A stretch of 64,000 nt of DNA. Origin: Pseudomonas taeanensis MS-3 (GTDB lineage Bacteria; Pseudomonadota; Gammaproteobacteria; Pseudomonadales; Pseudomonadaceae). The DNA is taken from contig NZ_AWSQ01000003.1 in assembly GCF_000498575.2 (NCBI RefSeq), positions 63,969 through 127,968 of the forward strand, written 5' to 3'. This document shows positions 40,424 through 49,326 of this stretch, one piece after another. Position numbers and translations under genes: made by a program. Within the stretch, counting starts at the first letter, position 1. The number at the start of each line of letters is the position of its first letter. Under the pieces are notes generated by a model. The model was not told the origin of the DNA and ran no database searches. It worked only from the letters and a program-made list of their open reading frames with translations.

Positions 40424-43033
40424 GTGCTTGAAGCCTATCGCAAACATGTAGCAGAGCGTGCCGCTCAGGGTATCGTGCCCCAGCCGCTGAACGCCGAACA
40501 AACCGCAGGCCTGATCGAGCTGCTGAAAAACCCGCCAGCTGGCGAACAAGCCTTTCTGCTCGACCTGATCACCAACCGTGTGCCGCCAGGCGTCGATGAA
40601 GCCGCCTACGTCAAGGCCGGTTTTCTCTCTGCCATTGCCAAAGGCGAAGCCACTTCCCCACTGATCAGCAAGCAACACGCTGTTGAACTGCTGGGCACCA
40701 TGCAAGGCGGTTACAACATCGCCACCATGGTCGAACTACTCGACGACAGCGAACTGGCTGGCGTGACTGCCGAGCAACTGAAGCACACCCTGCTGATGTT
40801 CGACGCCTTCCACGACGTCGCCGAGAAAGCCAAGAATGGCAACGCTCACGCCCAAGGCGTACTGCAGTCCTGGGCCGATGGCGAGTGGTTCAAGAACCGC
40901 CCGACCCTGGCTGACAAGATCAGCCTGCGCGTGTTCAAGGTCACCGGCGAAACCAATACCGACGACCTGTCCCCTGCACCCGATGCCTGGTCGCGCCCGG
41001 ACATCCCGCTGCACGCCTTGGCCATGCTGAAAATGGCCCGCGACGGCATCGTGCCGGACGAGCAAGGCGTCACCGGTCCGATGAAGCAGATCGAAACCAT
41101 GCGTGGCGAAGGCTTCCCTATCGCTTACGTCGGTGACGTGGTCGGTACCGGCTCTTCGCGCAAGTCCGCCACCAACTCGGTGCTGTGGTTCTTCGGCGAC
41201 GACGTGCCAAACGTGCCAAACAAGCGCGCCGGCGGTTTCTGCTTCGGCAACAAAATTGCTCCGATCTTCTACAACACCATGGAAGATGCTGGTGCTCTGC
41301 CGATCGAATTCGACGTCTCGAACATGCACATGGGCGATGTGATCGACCTGTACCCGCATGCCGGCAAAGTCTGCAAGCACGGTACTGACGAAGTCCTGAC
41401 CACCTTCGAAATGAAGACCCCGGTTCTGCTCGACGAAGTTCGCGCTGGCGGCCGTATCCCGCTGATCATCGGTCGCGGTCTGACCGAGAAAGCCCGTGCC
41501 GAACTGGGCCTGGGCCCAACCGACCTGTTCAAGCTGCCTGAGCCGCCTGCCGCTAGTACCAAGGGCTTCACCCTGGCGCAGAAGATGGTCGGCAAGGCTT
41601 GCGGTCTGGCGGAAGGTCAAGGCGTACGCCCTGGCACCTACTGCGAACCGAAGATGACCACCGTCGGTTCCCAGGACACCACTGGCCCGATGACCCGCGA
41701 CGAGCTGAAAGACCTGGCGTGCCTGGGCTTCTCCGCTGACCTGGTGATGCAGTCGTTCTGCCACACCGCGGCTTATCCGAAGCCGATCGACGTCACCACC
41801 CACCACACCCTGCCGGATTTCATCCGCACCCGTGGCGGCGTGTCCCTGCGTCCTGGCGACGGCATCATCCACAGCTGGCTGAACCGCATGCTGCTGCCGG
41901 ACACCGTCGGTACCGGTGGCGACTCGCACACCCGCTTCCCGATGGGCATTTCCTTCCCGGCCGGTTCCGGTCTGGTAGCCTTCGCCGCTGCCACCGGCGT
42001 CATGCCACTGGACATGCCGGAATCCATTCTGGTGCGTTTCAAGGGCAAGCTTCAGCCGGGCGTCACCCTGCGTGACCTGGTCCATGCGATCCCTTACTAC
42101 GCGATCCAGAAGGGTCTGCTGACCGTCGAGAAGAAGGGCAAAGTCAACGCCTTCTCCGGCCGCATCCTGGAGATCGAAGGCCTCGACGAGCTGACCGTGG
42201 AACAAGCCTTCGAGCTGTCCGACGCCTCGGCCGAGCGCTCTGCCGCCGGTTGCACCATCAAACTGCCGGAAAAGGCTATCGCCGAATACCTGCAGTCGAA
42301 CATCACCCTGCTGCGCTGGATGATCAGCGAAGGCTACGGCGATGCGCGCACTATGGAGCGTCGTGCTCAGGCGATGGAAGCCTGGCTGGCCAACCCGCAG
42401 TTGATGTCTGCCGACAAAGACGCCGAGTACGCCGAAATCATCGAAATCGACCTGGCCGAGATCAACGAGCCGATCCTCTGCGCGCCGAACGACCCGGACG
42501 ACGCCCGTCTGCTGTCCAGCGTTGCCGGCGAGAAAATCGACGAAGTGTTCATCGGTTCGTGCATGACCAACATCGGTCACTTCCGCGCGGCCGGTAAGTT
42601 GCTGGAAAAAGTCGACGGCAGCCTGCCGACCCGTCTGTGGCTGTCGCCGCCGACCAAGATGGACCAGCATCAGCTCACCGAAGAAGGCTACTACGAGATC
42701 TACGGTAAAGCCGGTGCACGTCTGGAAATGCCCGGCTGCTCGCTGTGCATGGGCAACCAGGCACGGGTAGAAGCCAAGGCCACCGTGGTGTCGACCTCGA
42801 CCCGTAACTTCCCCAACCGTCTGGGCGATGGTGCCAATGTGTACCTGGCCTCTGCCGAACTGGCAGCGGTCGCCTCGATTATCGGCAAGCTGCCGACCGT
42901 CGAGGAGTACATGGTCTATGCGAAAGACATCGACAGCATGGCTGCCGACGTTTACCGCTACCTGAGCTTCGACCAGATCGCCGAGTTCCGTGAAGCCGCG
43001 GCCAACGCCCAGATTCCGGTCGTTCAAGCCTAA
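40424..43033 (+). CDS. acnB: Aconitate hydratase B
   Basis: 869 aa from GTG 40424 (MLEAYRKHVAERAAQG), preceded by GAGG; the frame is open upstream to 40334, but that part lies in the leader and is not homologous. AcnB layout: HEAT-like N-domain, then the swivel domain placed before the core. Iron-sulfur ligands are in GSCMTNIGHF and CSLCMGNQAR, with a further Cys in the FCHTAAYPKP region. TCA-cycle enzyme isomerising citrate to isocitrate, also dehydrating 2-methylcitrate in some bacteria; E. coli AcnB binds mRNA when it lacks iron, relevant to its leader. Confidence 0.97.
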   Translation: MLEAYRKHVAERAAQGIVPQPLNAEQTAGLIELLKNPPAGEQAFLLDLITNRVPPGVDEAAYVKAGFLSAIAKGEATSPLISKQHAVELLGTMQGGYNIATMVELLDDSELAGVTAEQLKHTLLMFDAFHDVAEKAKNGNAHAQGVLQSWADGEWFKNRPTLADKISLRVFKVTGETNTDDLSPAPDAWSRPDIPLHALAMLKMARDGIVPDEQGVTGPMKQIETMRGEGFPIAYVGDVVGTGSSRKSATNSVLWFFGDDVPNVPNKRAGGFCFGNKIAPIFYNTMEDAGALPIEFDVSNMHMGDVIDLYPHAGKVCKHGTDEVLTTFEMKTPVLLDEVRAGGRIPLIIGRGLTEKARAELGLGPTDLFKLPEPPAASTKGFTLAQKMVGKACGLAEGQGVRPGTYCEPKMTTVGSQDTTGPMTRDELKDLACLGFSADLVMQSFCHTAAYPKPIDVTTHHTLPDFIRTRGGVSLRPGDGIIHSWLNRMLLPDTVGTGGDSHTRFPMGISFPAGSGLVAFAAATGVMPLDMPESILVRFKGKLQPGVTLRDLVHAIPYYAIQKGLLTVEKKGKVNAFSGRILEIEGLDELTVEQAFELSDASAERSAAGCTIKLPEKAIAEYLQSNITLLRWMISEGYGDARTMERRAQAMEAWLANPQLMSADKDAEYAEIIEIDLAEINEPILCAPNDPDDARLLSSVAGEKIDEVFIGSCMTNIGHFRAAGKLLEKVDGSLPTRLWLSPPTKMDQHQLTEEGYYEIYGKAGARLEMPGCSLCMGNQARVEAKATVVSTSTRNFPNRLGDGANVYLASAELAAVASIIGKLPTVEEYMVYAKDIDSMAADVYRYLSFDQIAEFREAAANAQIPVVQA

Positions 43034-43053
43034 GCGTTACCTGCGTGAAGAAG

Positions 43054-43079
43054 AGCCCCGCCCCGTGCGGGGCTTTTTC
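43054..43079 (+). terminator. Intrinsic terminator after acnB
   Basis: AGCCCCGC-CCCGT-GCGGGGCT followed by TTTTT, 20 bp after the stop codon. Confidence 0.92.
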
Positions 43080-43326
43080 TTTCCAGATTTAATCACCGCC
43101 CTGCTCATCTCCGCAGCACTTCAACCTCGAGCATCAGCTGGCCAGGCAGCCCATGCGAATCATCGGGGCTGACGTGGGGGCCCTGCACTGGCATATCGAT
43201 TGCTTTATCTCACCCATCAAGGCCGCATCCACACCGAACAACCTTATGGACAATGGTGTCGCATCAGTCGCCGCCTCAGACGGTCACTGGCACGGCGCTC
43301 TTTGCTGTTGAGATGGGAAAAGCACA

Positions 43327-44541
43327 ATGAACGAGCAGAACACTCCCCGTGCCGATGCACTGGCCTGGGTTACGGGAAGCGATGCACCGGAAAAGAGCGC
43401 GCTGGACCTGGGGTTCATGGCCCTGAGCGACTCAGCCTCACTGATCGTCGCCGCCACCCAGGGCTTCGCCCAACCCTACGGACTGACCCTCAACCTGCAA
43501 CGCCAAGCCTCCTGGGCGACCCTGCGCGACAAGCTGTTGAGTGGTGAACTGGACGCCGCCCAGATGCTCTATGGGCAGGTCTACGGCATTCATCTCGGGC
43601 TCAGCGGCCCGGCCACCGACATGGCCATCCTCATGGGACTGTGCCAGAACGGCCAGGCGATCAATCTCTCCGAGCCGCTCAAGCAGGCCGGCGTGACCTC
43701 TGCCGAAGCGCTCGTCGCTCGCGTGCGCCAAGCTGGTGCAAAACTGACCTTCGCGCAAACCTTTCCCTGCGGCACCCACGCGATGTGGTTGTACTACTGG
43801 CTGGCCAGCCAGGGCATCCACCCGCTGGAAGACGTCAACACAGTGGTCGTGCCACCGTCGCAGATGGTCGCCCACCTCAAGGCCGCACGCATCGACGGCT
43901 TCTGCGCCGGCGGCCCCTGGGGCGCACTGGCTGTGGAAGAAGAGCAAGGCTTTACCCTCGCCACCAGCCAGATGATCTGGGCCGACCACCCGGAAAAGGT
44001 GCTTGGCGTGACCCGCGAATTCGTCGAGCAGTACCCAAATACCAGCCGTGCGCTGACCATGGCCGTGCTCGAAGCCAGCCGTTTCATCGACCAGAACGAA
44101 GCCAACAAGCGCAGCACTGCGCAACTGATCAGCGGCAGCGACTATGTCGACGCACCGCTGTCGGCGATCCAGCCACGCTTCCTCGGCCAGTATCAGGATG
44201 GTTTGGGCAATGCCTGGCTCGACCCCAATCCGCTGCGCTTCTTTGCCGATGGTCAGGTGACCATGCCCTGGCTGTCCGACGGTATCTGGTTCATGACCCA
44301 GTTCCGCCGCTGGGGCCTGCTCAAGGATGACCCGAATTACCTGGCGGTTGCCCAGCGCATTCATCAACTGGACCTCTACCGGGATGCGGCCAGTGCCTTG
44401 GGTATCACTGTATCCGCCAGCACCATGCGCAGCTCGGTACTGCTCGATGGCACGCGCTGGGACGGTTCCGATCCCGCCGGCTACGCCAACAGTTTTACAA
44501 TAAGAACACCGCGCGACAACATCGCCCCCTTAGCCCTGTAA
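43327..44541 (+). CDS. nasS: Nitrate/nitrite sensor protein NasS
   Basis: 404-aa NrtA/CmpA-like binding protein without a signal peptide, hence cytoplasmic. Ligand-fold blocks: GFMALSDSASLIVAATQG, QMLYGQVYGIHLGLSG, TFPCGTHAMWLYYWLAS, GFCAGGPWGALAVEEEQG, GIWFMTQFRRWGLL. In this family NasS holds NasT inactive and releases it when nitrate or nitrite binds. nasT follows after 22 bp. The 293-bp gap upstream, after the acnB terminator, shows no recognisable gene. Confidence 0.9.
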   Translation: MNEQNTPRADALAWVTGSDAPEKSALDLGFMALSDSASLIVAATQGFAQPYGLTLNLQRQASWATLRDKLLSGELDAAQMLYGQVYGIHLGLSGPATDMAILMGLCQNGQAINLSEPLKQAGVTSAEALVARVRQAGAKLTFAQTFPCGTHAMWLYYWLASQGIHPLEDVNTVVVPPSQMVAHLKAARIDGFCAGGPWGALAVEEEQGFTLATSQMIWADHPEKVLGVTREFVEQYPNTSRALTMAVLEASRFIDQNEANKRSTAQLISGSDYVDAPLSAIQPRFLGQYQDGLGNAWLDPNPLRFFADGQVTMPWLSDGIWFMTQFRRWGLLKDDPNYLAVAQRIHQLDLYRDAASALGITVSASTMRSSVLLDGTRWDGSDPAGYANSFTIRTPRDNIAPLAL

Positions 44542-44563
44542 AACTCTTGAGGCTATTGCCAAC

Positions 44564-45142
44564 ATGCTGCGAATTCTTCTGATCAACGACACCCCGAAGA
44601 AAGTCGGCCGCCTGAAAAGTGCGCTGATCGAGTCGGGTTTCGAGGTCATCGATGAATCAGGACTGACCATCGATCTGCCTGAGCGGGTCGAGGCCGTCCG
44701 TCCGGATGTCATCCTGATCGATACCGAATCCCCTGGCCGAGACGTGATGGAACAGGTGGTACTGGTGACCCGCGACCAGCCACGGCCCATCATCATGTTC
44801 ACCGACGAACACGACCCAGCTGTCATGCGTCAAGCCATTCAGTCCGGTGTCAGCGCCTACATAGTCGAAGGCATCCATGCTCAGCGTCTGCAGCCAATAC
44901 TCGACGTGGCCATGGCGCGTTTCGAGAGCGATCAGGCCCTGCGCGCCCAGCTGCAAGCTCGCGATGCCCAACTTGCCGAACGCAAGAGAATCGAGCTGGC
45001 CAAAGGCCTGCTGATGAAGATGAAAAGCTGCAACGAGGAAGATGCCTACACCCTGATGCGCCGCCAGGCCATGAGCCGCCAGCAGAAACTGATCCAGGTA
45101 GCCGAGCAGATCATCGCCATGCACGACATGCTCGACAGCTAG
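44564..45142 (+). CDS. nasT: Nitrate-responsive antiterminator NasT (ANTAR)
   Basis: 192 aa. N-terminal receiver-like domain with the phospho-site position Asp in VILIDTESPG (~53), a linker coiled coil (ALRAQLQARDAQLAERK) and a C-terminal ANTAR RNA-binding domain (RIELAKGLLMKMKSCNEEDAY, TLMRRQAM). It binds paired hexaloop hairpins in leaders to stop terminator formation. Two such leaders occur in this window (55691-55779 before nrtA, 62113-62196 before nasA), which makes them the probable targets. Confidence 0.93.
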   Translation: MLRILLINDTPKKVGRLKSALIESGFEVIDESGLTIDLPERVEAVRPDVILIDTESPGRDVMEQVVLVTRDQPRPIIMFTDEHDPAVMRQAIQSGVSAYIVEGIHAQRLQPILDVAMARFESDQALRAQLQARDAQLAERKRIELAKGLLMKMKSCNEEDAYTLMRRQAMSRQQKLIQVAEQIIAMHDMLDS

Positions 45143-45336
45143 AGCACCCACCCAGGTGTGCGCTACTACGCCTCTCGGCACAGCTAACTGTACTGCCCTG
45201 CGGCGCACTGTTCTGCTTGCACGGGCTACCTGCCACCTCACTGTATGCCTGCCTCGCTGGCCGGGTGTATCTGCAGCGTCAGCAGCAGGCTGACTACAGT
45301 ACAAACACCTGCACAACTGCCGACAGTGAGCACAGC

Positions 45337-46701
45337 ATGAGTACGCACAGCGAAGAACGCCAACTCCTGGCCGAGGCCGACCAACGCGCCCTGAACTATT
45401 TCGACGGCATTGCGACCCGCCCGGCCTTCCCCCCGAACGAGGCCATCGCCGGGCTCGCAGCCCTCGACCAGCCGCTGAGCGAACAGGGCTATCCGGCCAC
45501 GGAAGTGCTGCGGCGCCTGGATGAAATAGCCTCGCCCGCCACAGTCAGCTCCAACGGCCCACGCTATTTCGGCTTTGTCATCGGCGCCACGCTGCCCGCC
45601 GCCGCGGCCGCCGAGCGCCTGGTGCTGGCCTGGGATCAATGCGCCTCGTCGTTCGACAACTCACCGGCAGCCGACGCCCTCGAACGCGTCGCCGGCCGTT
45701 GGGTTACCGAGCTGCTTGGTCTGCCGCAAGACAGCGCCGTCGGCTTCGGCACCAGCGCCACCGCCTGCACCCTGGCCTGCCTGTCGGCAGCGCGACGTGC
45801 CCTGCTGGCGCGCAAGGGCTGGAATTTCGACGGCGATGGCCTGATCGGCGCCCCTGAAATCCGCGTGGTGGTCTCCGCCAGCGCGCACATCACCGTGAAG
45901 AAAGCCCTGCGGATTCTCGGTTTCGGCATCAACCGGCTGATCGTCGCGCCCACCGACGAGCAGGGTCGAGTCGACCCACTGCAACTGCCGGTACTGGATG
46001 ACATGAGCATTCTCTGCCTGCAGGCCGGCGAAGTGAACACCGGAGAATTCGATCCCTTCAGCGATCTGATTCCCCGCGCCCAAGCCGCCGGTGCCTGGGT
46101 GCATATAGACGGCGCCTTCGGCCTCTGGGCCCGCGCCTCTTCCGCAGCCAGTCTGGCCGCGGACGTAGAGCTGGCCGATAGCTGGACCACCGACGGACAC
46201 AAGTGGCTGAACACCCCCTACGACGGCGCCATGGCCATCTGCCGTGACGCCGACGCCCTGGCCAGCGCGATGAACAGTGATGCGGCCTACGCCACGGCCT
46301 CCAGGGATGCGCAGAAAAACCTCACTCTGGAATTCTCCCGCAGGGCCCGTGGCATCCCGATCTGGGCCGCGATAGCATCCCTCGGCCGCGACGGTCTGCG
46401 CCAGATGATCGACCGCCACCTGCGTCAGGCCAGCCATCTGGCGACCCGCCTGCGCGAAGGCGGTTTCCAGGTGCTCAACCGAGTGGTGCTGAACCAAGTG
46501 CTGGTACGCGCCGATAATGATGAACAGACCGTAGCAATCCGCCTCGCTGCGCAGCGCTCGGGACAGGTCTGGTTTGGTCCAACCGTATGGCAGGGACGGC
46601 CGGCGTTTCGCCTGAGCATTTCCTCCTGGCGCACCACGGACGCGGACATCGACCTGCTCGCCGACCTGCTGATCTCGCTCAAGCAGCGCAGCGCGCCCTG
46701 A
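45337..46701 (+). CDS. Pyridoxal-dependent group II decarboxylase-like protein
   Basis: 454 aa from ATG 45337 (MSTHSEERQLLAEADQR). PLP fold type I of the glutamate/aromatic amino acid decarboxylase group: H184 (SASAHITVKKA) for ring stacking, D258 (HIDGAFG) for the pyridine nitrogen and the Schiff-base lysine K289 (TTDGHKWLN). The family is large and includes cysteate, aspartate and tyrosine decarboxylases; the substrate cannot be read from sequence. Upstream of an aminotransferase gene in the same direction (137-bp gap), so the two may share a pathway. Confidence 0.85.
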   Translation: MSTHSEERQLLAEADQRALNYFDGIATRPAFPPNEAIAGLAALDQPLSEQGYPATEVLRRLDEIASPATVSSNGPRYFGFVIGATLPAAAAAERLVLAWDQCASSFDNSPAADALERVAGRWVTELLGLPQDSAVGFGTSATACTLACLSAARRALLARKGWNFDGDGLIGAPEIRVVVSASAHITVKKALRILGFGINRLIVAPTDEQGRVDPLQLPVLDDMSILCLQAGEVNTGEFDPFSDLIPRAQAAGAWVHIDGAFGLWARASSAASLAADVELADSWTTDGHKWLNTPYDGAMAICRDADALASAMNSDAAYATASRDAQKNLTLEFSRRARGIPIWAAIASLGRDGLRQMIDRHLRQASHLATRLREGGFQVLNRVVLNQVLVRADNDEQTVAIRLAAQRSGQVWFGPTVWQGRPAFRLSISSWRTTDADIDLLADLLISLKQRSAP

Positions 46702-46838
46702 AAGCTCTGCAAAAACGCAGCTAGACCCGCACAAGTCACTCGACAACTGCGTCGCGCTGCGTTTATCTTCGCCACCTGGCCACTGCAGTGGCCAACGTCG
46801 CTCGGACGGTTCCGGGCGCTTACGTTTCCGAGGAAAGC

Positions 46839-48080
46839 ATGGCTGACCAAGCTCCGCGCCGCTTTGCGCGCATCGATCGACTCCCCCCCTACGTATTCAA
46901 TATCACCGCCGAGCTGAAGATGGCCGCCCGCCGCCGTGGCGAGGACATCATCGACTTCAGCATGGGCAACCCGGATGGCGCCACGCCGCCGCATATCGTC
47001 GAGAAGCTGGTGCAAGTCGCGCAGCGCGACGACACCCACGGCTACTCCACTTCGCGCGGCATTCCGCGTCTGCGCCGAGCGATTTCCCGCTGGTACAAAG
47101 ATCGCTACGCAGTGGACATCGACCCGGAAAGCGAAGCCATCGTCAGCATCGGCTCCAAGGAAGGCCTGGCTCACCTGATGCTGGCCACCCTTGACCATGG
47201 CGATACCGTGCTGGTGCCCAATCCCAGCTACCCGATCCACATCTACGGTGCGGTGATTGCCGGCGCCCAGGTGCGCTCGGTACCGCTGGTACCCGGCGTG
47301 GACTTCTTCGCCGAACTGGAACGCGCCATTCGCGAGACCATTCCCAAGCCGAAGATGATGATCCTCGGTTTCCCGTCCAACCCCACCGCGCAGTGCGTGG
47401 AGTTGGATTTCTTCGAGCGGGTGGTGGCGCTGGCCAAGCAGTACGACGTGCTGGTGATCCACGACCTGGCCTACGCCGATATCGTCTACGACGGCTGGAA
47501 AGCCCCATCGATCATGCAGGTCGAAGGCGCCAAGGACATCGCCGTGGAGTTCTTCACCCTGTCCAAGAGCTACAACATGGCGGGGTGGCGCATCGGCTTC
47601 ATGGTCGGCAACAAGGAACTGGTCAACGCCCTGGCGAGGATCAAGAGCTACCACGACTACGGCAGCTTCACCCCCCTGCAAGTCGCCGCCATCGCCGCAC
47701 TGGAAGGTGATCAACAGTGCGTGCGCGATATCGCCGAGCAGTATCGCCAGCGCCGTAACGTCCTGGTCAAAGGGCTGCATGAAATCGGCTGGATGGTCGA
47801 GAACCCCAAGGCGTCGATGTACGTCTGGGCCAAGATCCCCGAACCCTACGCCAAGCTCGGCTCGCTGGAGTTCGCCAAGAAGCTGCTGCTGGATGCCAAG
47901 GTCTGCGTCTCTCCCGGCATCGGCTTCGGCGATTATGGCGACGACCACGTGCGCTTTGCCCTGATCGAAAACCAGGACCGCATTCGCCAGGCCGTGCGCG
48001 GCATCAAGGCGATGCTCCGCGCCGACGGACTGGTCGAATCCCCGACGCCGAGCAAAACCCGCAAGGCGCCCGCAAACTAG
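46839..48080 (+). CDS. alaC: Alanine transaminase-type aminotransferase (AlaC-like)
   Basis: 413 aa from ATG 46839, with GAGGAAAG upstream; an earlier in-frame start exists at 46788 without support. Class I/II aminotransferase: substrate loop NPDGATPP, N181 (FPSNPTAQ), D209 and Y212 (IHDLAYAD), Schiff-base K243 (TLSKSYNMAGWR) and the C-terminal arginine in the DDHVRFALIEN block. Closest in style to YfdZ/AlaC, which makes alanine from pyruvate and glutamate. Gene name is by family resemblance. Confidence 0.88.
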   Translation: MADQAPRRFARIDRLPPYVFNITAELKMAARRRGEDIIDFSMGNPDGATPPHIVEKLVQVAQRDDTHGYSTSRGIPRLRRAISRWYKDRYAVDIDPESEAIVSIGSKEGLAHLMLATLDHGDTVLVPNPSYPIHIYGAVIAGAQVRSVPLVPGVDFFAELERAIRETIPKPKMMILGFPSNPTAQCVELDFFERVVALAKQYDVLVIHDLAYADIVYDGWKAPSIMQVEGAKDIAVEFFTLSKSYNMAGWRIGFMVGNKELVNALARIKSYHDYGSFTPLQVAAIAALEGDQQCVRDIAEQYRQRRNVLVKGLHEIGWMVENPKASMYVWAKIPEPYAKLGSLEFAKKLLLDAKVCVSPGIGFGDYGDDHVRFALIENQDRIRQAVRGIKAMLRADGLVESPTPSKTRKAPAN

Positions 48081-48290
48081 GCAGTCCATACCCACGGTAG
48101 GCTGGGTAGAGGCGTTGTTTGCCGAAACCCAGCTAACTGAAGGGTGTCATCCGGTGCATCCCTGCACCCGCCCTGGGAACCACTAAATCAACGCAAAGCA
48201 GCGTCCTGCCGTTTTGTCATGGTGTGCTACACCCGCGTACATCGTTTGCGGCTAGCGTCAGATGAAAGCCAACTGGCCGGCACTCACGCA

Positions 48291-48683
48291 TCACCCCGAA
48301 TAATCCAACACCGTCCATACCCGGCTCAGCGCTTCGCCAAGCACGCAACCGGAGTCACTCAGCCGTGCGTTGTAGTGCAGCGACATCAAGGTGGTCGCGC
48401 CGTCCACGGCATCCTGCCGTTCAGTGAGCCATTGCACCTTGCCGCAATTGGGCGTTTCGATCACATAGCTGGCGGCGACTGCCGAGTGCTGGCTAGGCAA
48501 CTTGATCACATCGAGCACCGTGCCGCGCTCTTCCACCCGTTTACCGTCGGACACCAACACCGCCCACGCCTGGCCGTTCTCGATCACCAGATAAGTGCCA
48601 TTGGCCTTGGGTTGCTCCACCTGAGGCTGGGCACAGCCTGCCAGCAGAACCGACAGCACAATCGTCATCAACATCTGTTGCAT
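48291..48683 (-). CDS. Small lipoprotein, function unknown
   Basis: 130 aa from ATG 48683 with GGAG 9 nt upstream. Lipobox LLAGC at residues ~13-17 after MQQMLMTIVLSV, so it is probably acylated and exported. The mature part (NGTYLVIENGQAWAVLV, then three further cysteines) matches no family I can name. Divergent from the SOS-boxed gene at 48896. Confidence 0.75.
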   Translation of the reverse strand: MQQMLMTIVLSVLLAGCAQPQVEQPKANGTYLVIENGQAWAVLVSDGKRVEERGTVLDVIKLPSQHSAVAASYVIETPNCGKVQWLTERQDAVDGATTLMSLHYNARLSDSGCVLGEALSRVWTVLDYSG

Positions 48684-48785
48684 TACTAGGTGCTCCTCTA
48701 CAGCGCTCAGGGCCAACTGCTGTGTGGCTGTTTGACCCTGGCGGATGAGTGAATCCTTGGACGAGATGGGCCTACTATTATCAAA

Positions 48786-48805
48786 TACTGTTTATTTGTA
48801 CAGTA
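48786..48805. promoter_or_regulatory. LexA (SOS) box
   Basis: TACTG-TTTATTTGTA-CAGTA: both conserved half sites complete and an AT-rich centre, essentially the consensus TACTG-(TA)5-CAGTA. It lies 91-110 bp before the small gene at 48896, just after a possible promoter (TTGGAC at 48757, 16 bp, TATCAA at 48779), where LexA would block polymerase. Confidence 0.85.
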
Positions 48806-48895
48806 CTTTTAGCTTACCCTTGAAACTCATCACCCGGTCAGCTCATCGAGCCGTCAAGACCTGCCCTATTCGCAACGTCAATCAGGAGCCCCGCC

Positions 48896-49216
48896 ATGCT
48901 CGACGTATTGCAGCTAAAACACACAGTGAACCGAATGCCTCTGGAAAAAGTCCGCACGACAGTCGCTGAATTGCAGCTGGAAGGTATCGTCACCGAAGGC
49001 AAAACACCCTTCACCCGCGTGCACTTCAATACCTGCTTCGCCGAGATCGAAGCCCTGCTGCAACGCGCCGGCTACCACAAGCAACTGGACGTGGTCGGTT
49101 ATCAGGGCCAGGCCTATGCCATGTTCGACCCCACCCGCTGGGAAGCCGTGGAAGTGCTCAAATGGCTGAGGGATTTTGTCGAAGAGGCGCAGCTACGGCC
49201 TGCCCGTATTCGATGA
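48896..49216 (+). CDS. Small conserved hypothetical protein, probably SOS-induced
   Basis: 106 aa (MLDVLQLKHTVNRMPLEKV...), ATG at 48896 with AGGAG 8 nt upstream. Predicted mixed alpha/beta cytoplasmic protein, no membrane segment, no cysteine pair, no catalytic motif recognised. Segments YHKQLDVVGYQGQAYAMFDP and ...WEAVEVLKWLRDF look conserved in type. A near-perfect LexA box is upstream, implying a role in the DNA-damage response. Several pseudomonads have small uncharacterised LexA-regulated genes; whether this is an orthologue was not tested. Confidence 0.82.
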   Translation: MLDVLQLKHTVNRMPLEKVRTTVAELQLEGIVTEGKTPFTRVHFNTCFAEIEALLQRAGYHKQLDVVGYQGQAYAMFDPTRWEAVEVLKWLRDFVEEAQLRPARIR

Positions 49217-49326
49217 GCGATAAATCGCCCCGAACGATCGCGCCTGACGCTGACAACCGAAGCGATCAATGAACTCCTGGTCGGGGCGCCTTCCTCGGTA
49301 GCGATAGCCCCAGGGACGCGGGGTTC

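Noticed and set aside
40736..43027. 763-aa open frame antisense to acnB
   Set aside because: A shadow of the GC-rich acnB codons; it has no domain, and acnB on the other strand is certain.
43291..43312. TGGCAC ... TTTGCT as a sigma54 promoter before nasS
   Set aside because: The spacing is three bases too long for a -24/-12 element.
46425..48095. 556-aa frame antisense to the aminotransferase gene
   Set aside because: Covers two well-supported genes on the plus strand, no family features.
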